Assembly (NCBI GenBank): GCA_026770585.1
Contig: MU646399.1
Location: forward strand, 216,219-226,346
Direction of reading: 5' to 3'
Length of the DNA stretch: 10,128 nt
Source of the DNA: Baffinella frigidus
Taxonomy: Eukaryota > Cryptophyceae > Cryptomonadales > Baffinellaceae
Shown here: positions 9,901-10,128 of the stretch, one piece after another
How positions within the stretch are numbered: position 1 is the first letter of the stretch
Layout: every line of letters begins with the position of its first letter
The notes under the pieces: model-generated
What the model saw: the letters and a program-made list of their open reading frames with translations, nothing else
What the model was told of the DNA's origin: nothing
The model's database searches: none
Translations under genes and position numbers: made by a program

Positions 9901-10128
9901 AAAATTTGGGGGTGGGGGTATAGGGGCCGGACCGTGAGAGGAGCGGGGGCTCCGGGGGGGCAGAATGCGCGTCAGCTGGGCGGAGCAACTGTTCCAGCTC
10001 CTCCGTGCACCGCGCCACTTCGGACTCGAGGGCATCGAGATTTCGACGGGCGCGCGCTGGGAAGAGGCACGTCAGCAGCCGCGGCGTCCGGCTGCGGTTT
10101 GGGGGGTTGGCGGTTAGGGTTGGGGGGG
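9857..10128 (-). CDS. Putative terminal exon, 5' partial, coiled-coil segment
   Basis: The minus strand is open from the window edge to a TAA at 9857-9859, with no in-frame Met, so a complete start is not in the window. The most credible exon runs leftwards from 10056, just after CTCTTCCCAG, a good 3' splice acceptor on this strand. It encodes RARRNLDALESEV followed by ARCTEELEQLLRPADAHSA. Leu, Leu, Val, Cys, Leu and Leu fall at 3-4-3-4-3 spacing, a coiled-coil heptad pattern with charged residues between, and most codons end in G or C. After a Pro-rich stretch the frame runs into reverse telomeric repeats and stops there. This suggests a gene whose 3' end has been capped by repeat DNA. The protein family is not recognised. 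A chance open frame remains possible, since CCCTAAA repeats upstream also translate without stops here. Confidence 0.35.
   Translation of the reverse strand, partial: PPTLTANPPNRSRTPRLLTCLFPARARRNLDALESEVARCTEELEQLLRPADAHSAPPEPPLLSRSGPYTPTPKFSTLNPHPQILNSKP

Noticed and set aside
9965-10117. 50-codon plus-strand ORF starting MRVSWAEQLF
   Set aside because: It is antisense to the better minus-strand candidate, ends in telomeric words and has no supporting signals.
9731-10128. True chromosome end at the right edge
   Set aside because: The TTTAGGG units are few and degenerate, and non-repeat, gene-like sequence follows to the right. This is an internal telomeric array.
1-10128. tRNA, rRNA, spliced-leader, transposase, reverse transcriptase or viral genes
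   Set aside because: Both strands were read by eye for cloverleaf and T-loop words, conserved rRNA segments, a dinoflagellate-type spliced leader, and DDE or RT motifs; none was seen. A covariance-model and profile search would be decisive.

Overview
This window reads as subtelomeric or interstitial-telomeric repeat DNA from a GC-rich microbial eukaryote. Seven-base telomere-type repeats recur from about 850 to the right end. TTTAGGG is the parent form, with TTTGGGG, TTTCGGG, TTCCGGG, ATCCGGG, TTGAGGG, TGTAGGG and TGTTTGG variants. TTTAGGG telomeres are known in land plants, many green algae and several alveolates (apicomplexans, chromerids, dinoflagellates). High GC, poly-C runs, TATA-like boxes and pyrimidine-AG acceptor-like sites fit an alga or alveolate, but the species cannot be named. 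Nothing looks bacterial: no operons, no ribosome-binding sites and no recognisable protein family.

Layout. 1-750: two interleaved direct-repeat families of about 110 and 90 bp. 751-1190: mostly single-copy DNA with a TATA-like box. 1144-1827: three diverged copies of a composite AT-rich/GC-rich repeat. 1847-2450: three clean heptamer arrays, each of a different variant. 2142-3670: GC-rich repeats with telomeric units in reverse orientation (CCCTAAA), a (TC)17 tract and a 20-22 bp minisatellite. 3671-4790: degenerate telomeric repeats around a C-rich block. 4833-5860: a mosaic of short dispersed repeats and a 21-22 bp higher-order telomeric array. 5942-6330: a mostly unique island. 6341-7440: a degenerate repeat of about 330-350 bp. 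7470-8170: TTTGGGG repeats, then a GC-core/CATCAT repeat with one inverted copy. 8239-8585: a small element with inverted ends and unique sequence. 8604-9900: TGTAGGG, TTTCGGG/TTCCGGG and TTTAGGG arrays interrupted by short recurring cassettes. 9857-10128: the one stretch that looks protein-coding, a minus-strand putative exon with a coiled-coil heptad pattern.

Nearly all long open frames, including 182 and 221 codons on opposite strands near 8835-9500, arise because TTTCGGG-type and TTTGGGG-type repeats contain no stop codon. They are not called as genes. The most interesting signals are short non-telomeric modules reused across the window in both orientations: a 23 bp motif present seven times, an 83 bp element with a conserved hairpin present twice 3 kb apart, and a 12 bp core shared by two otherwise different repeat families. 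This points to exchange or copying of small modules within subtelomeric DNA. No complete gene, RNA gene, transposase, CRISPR array or viral gene was found.
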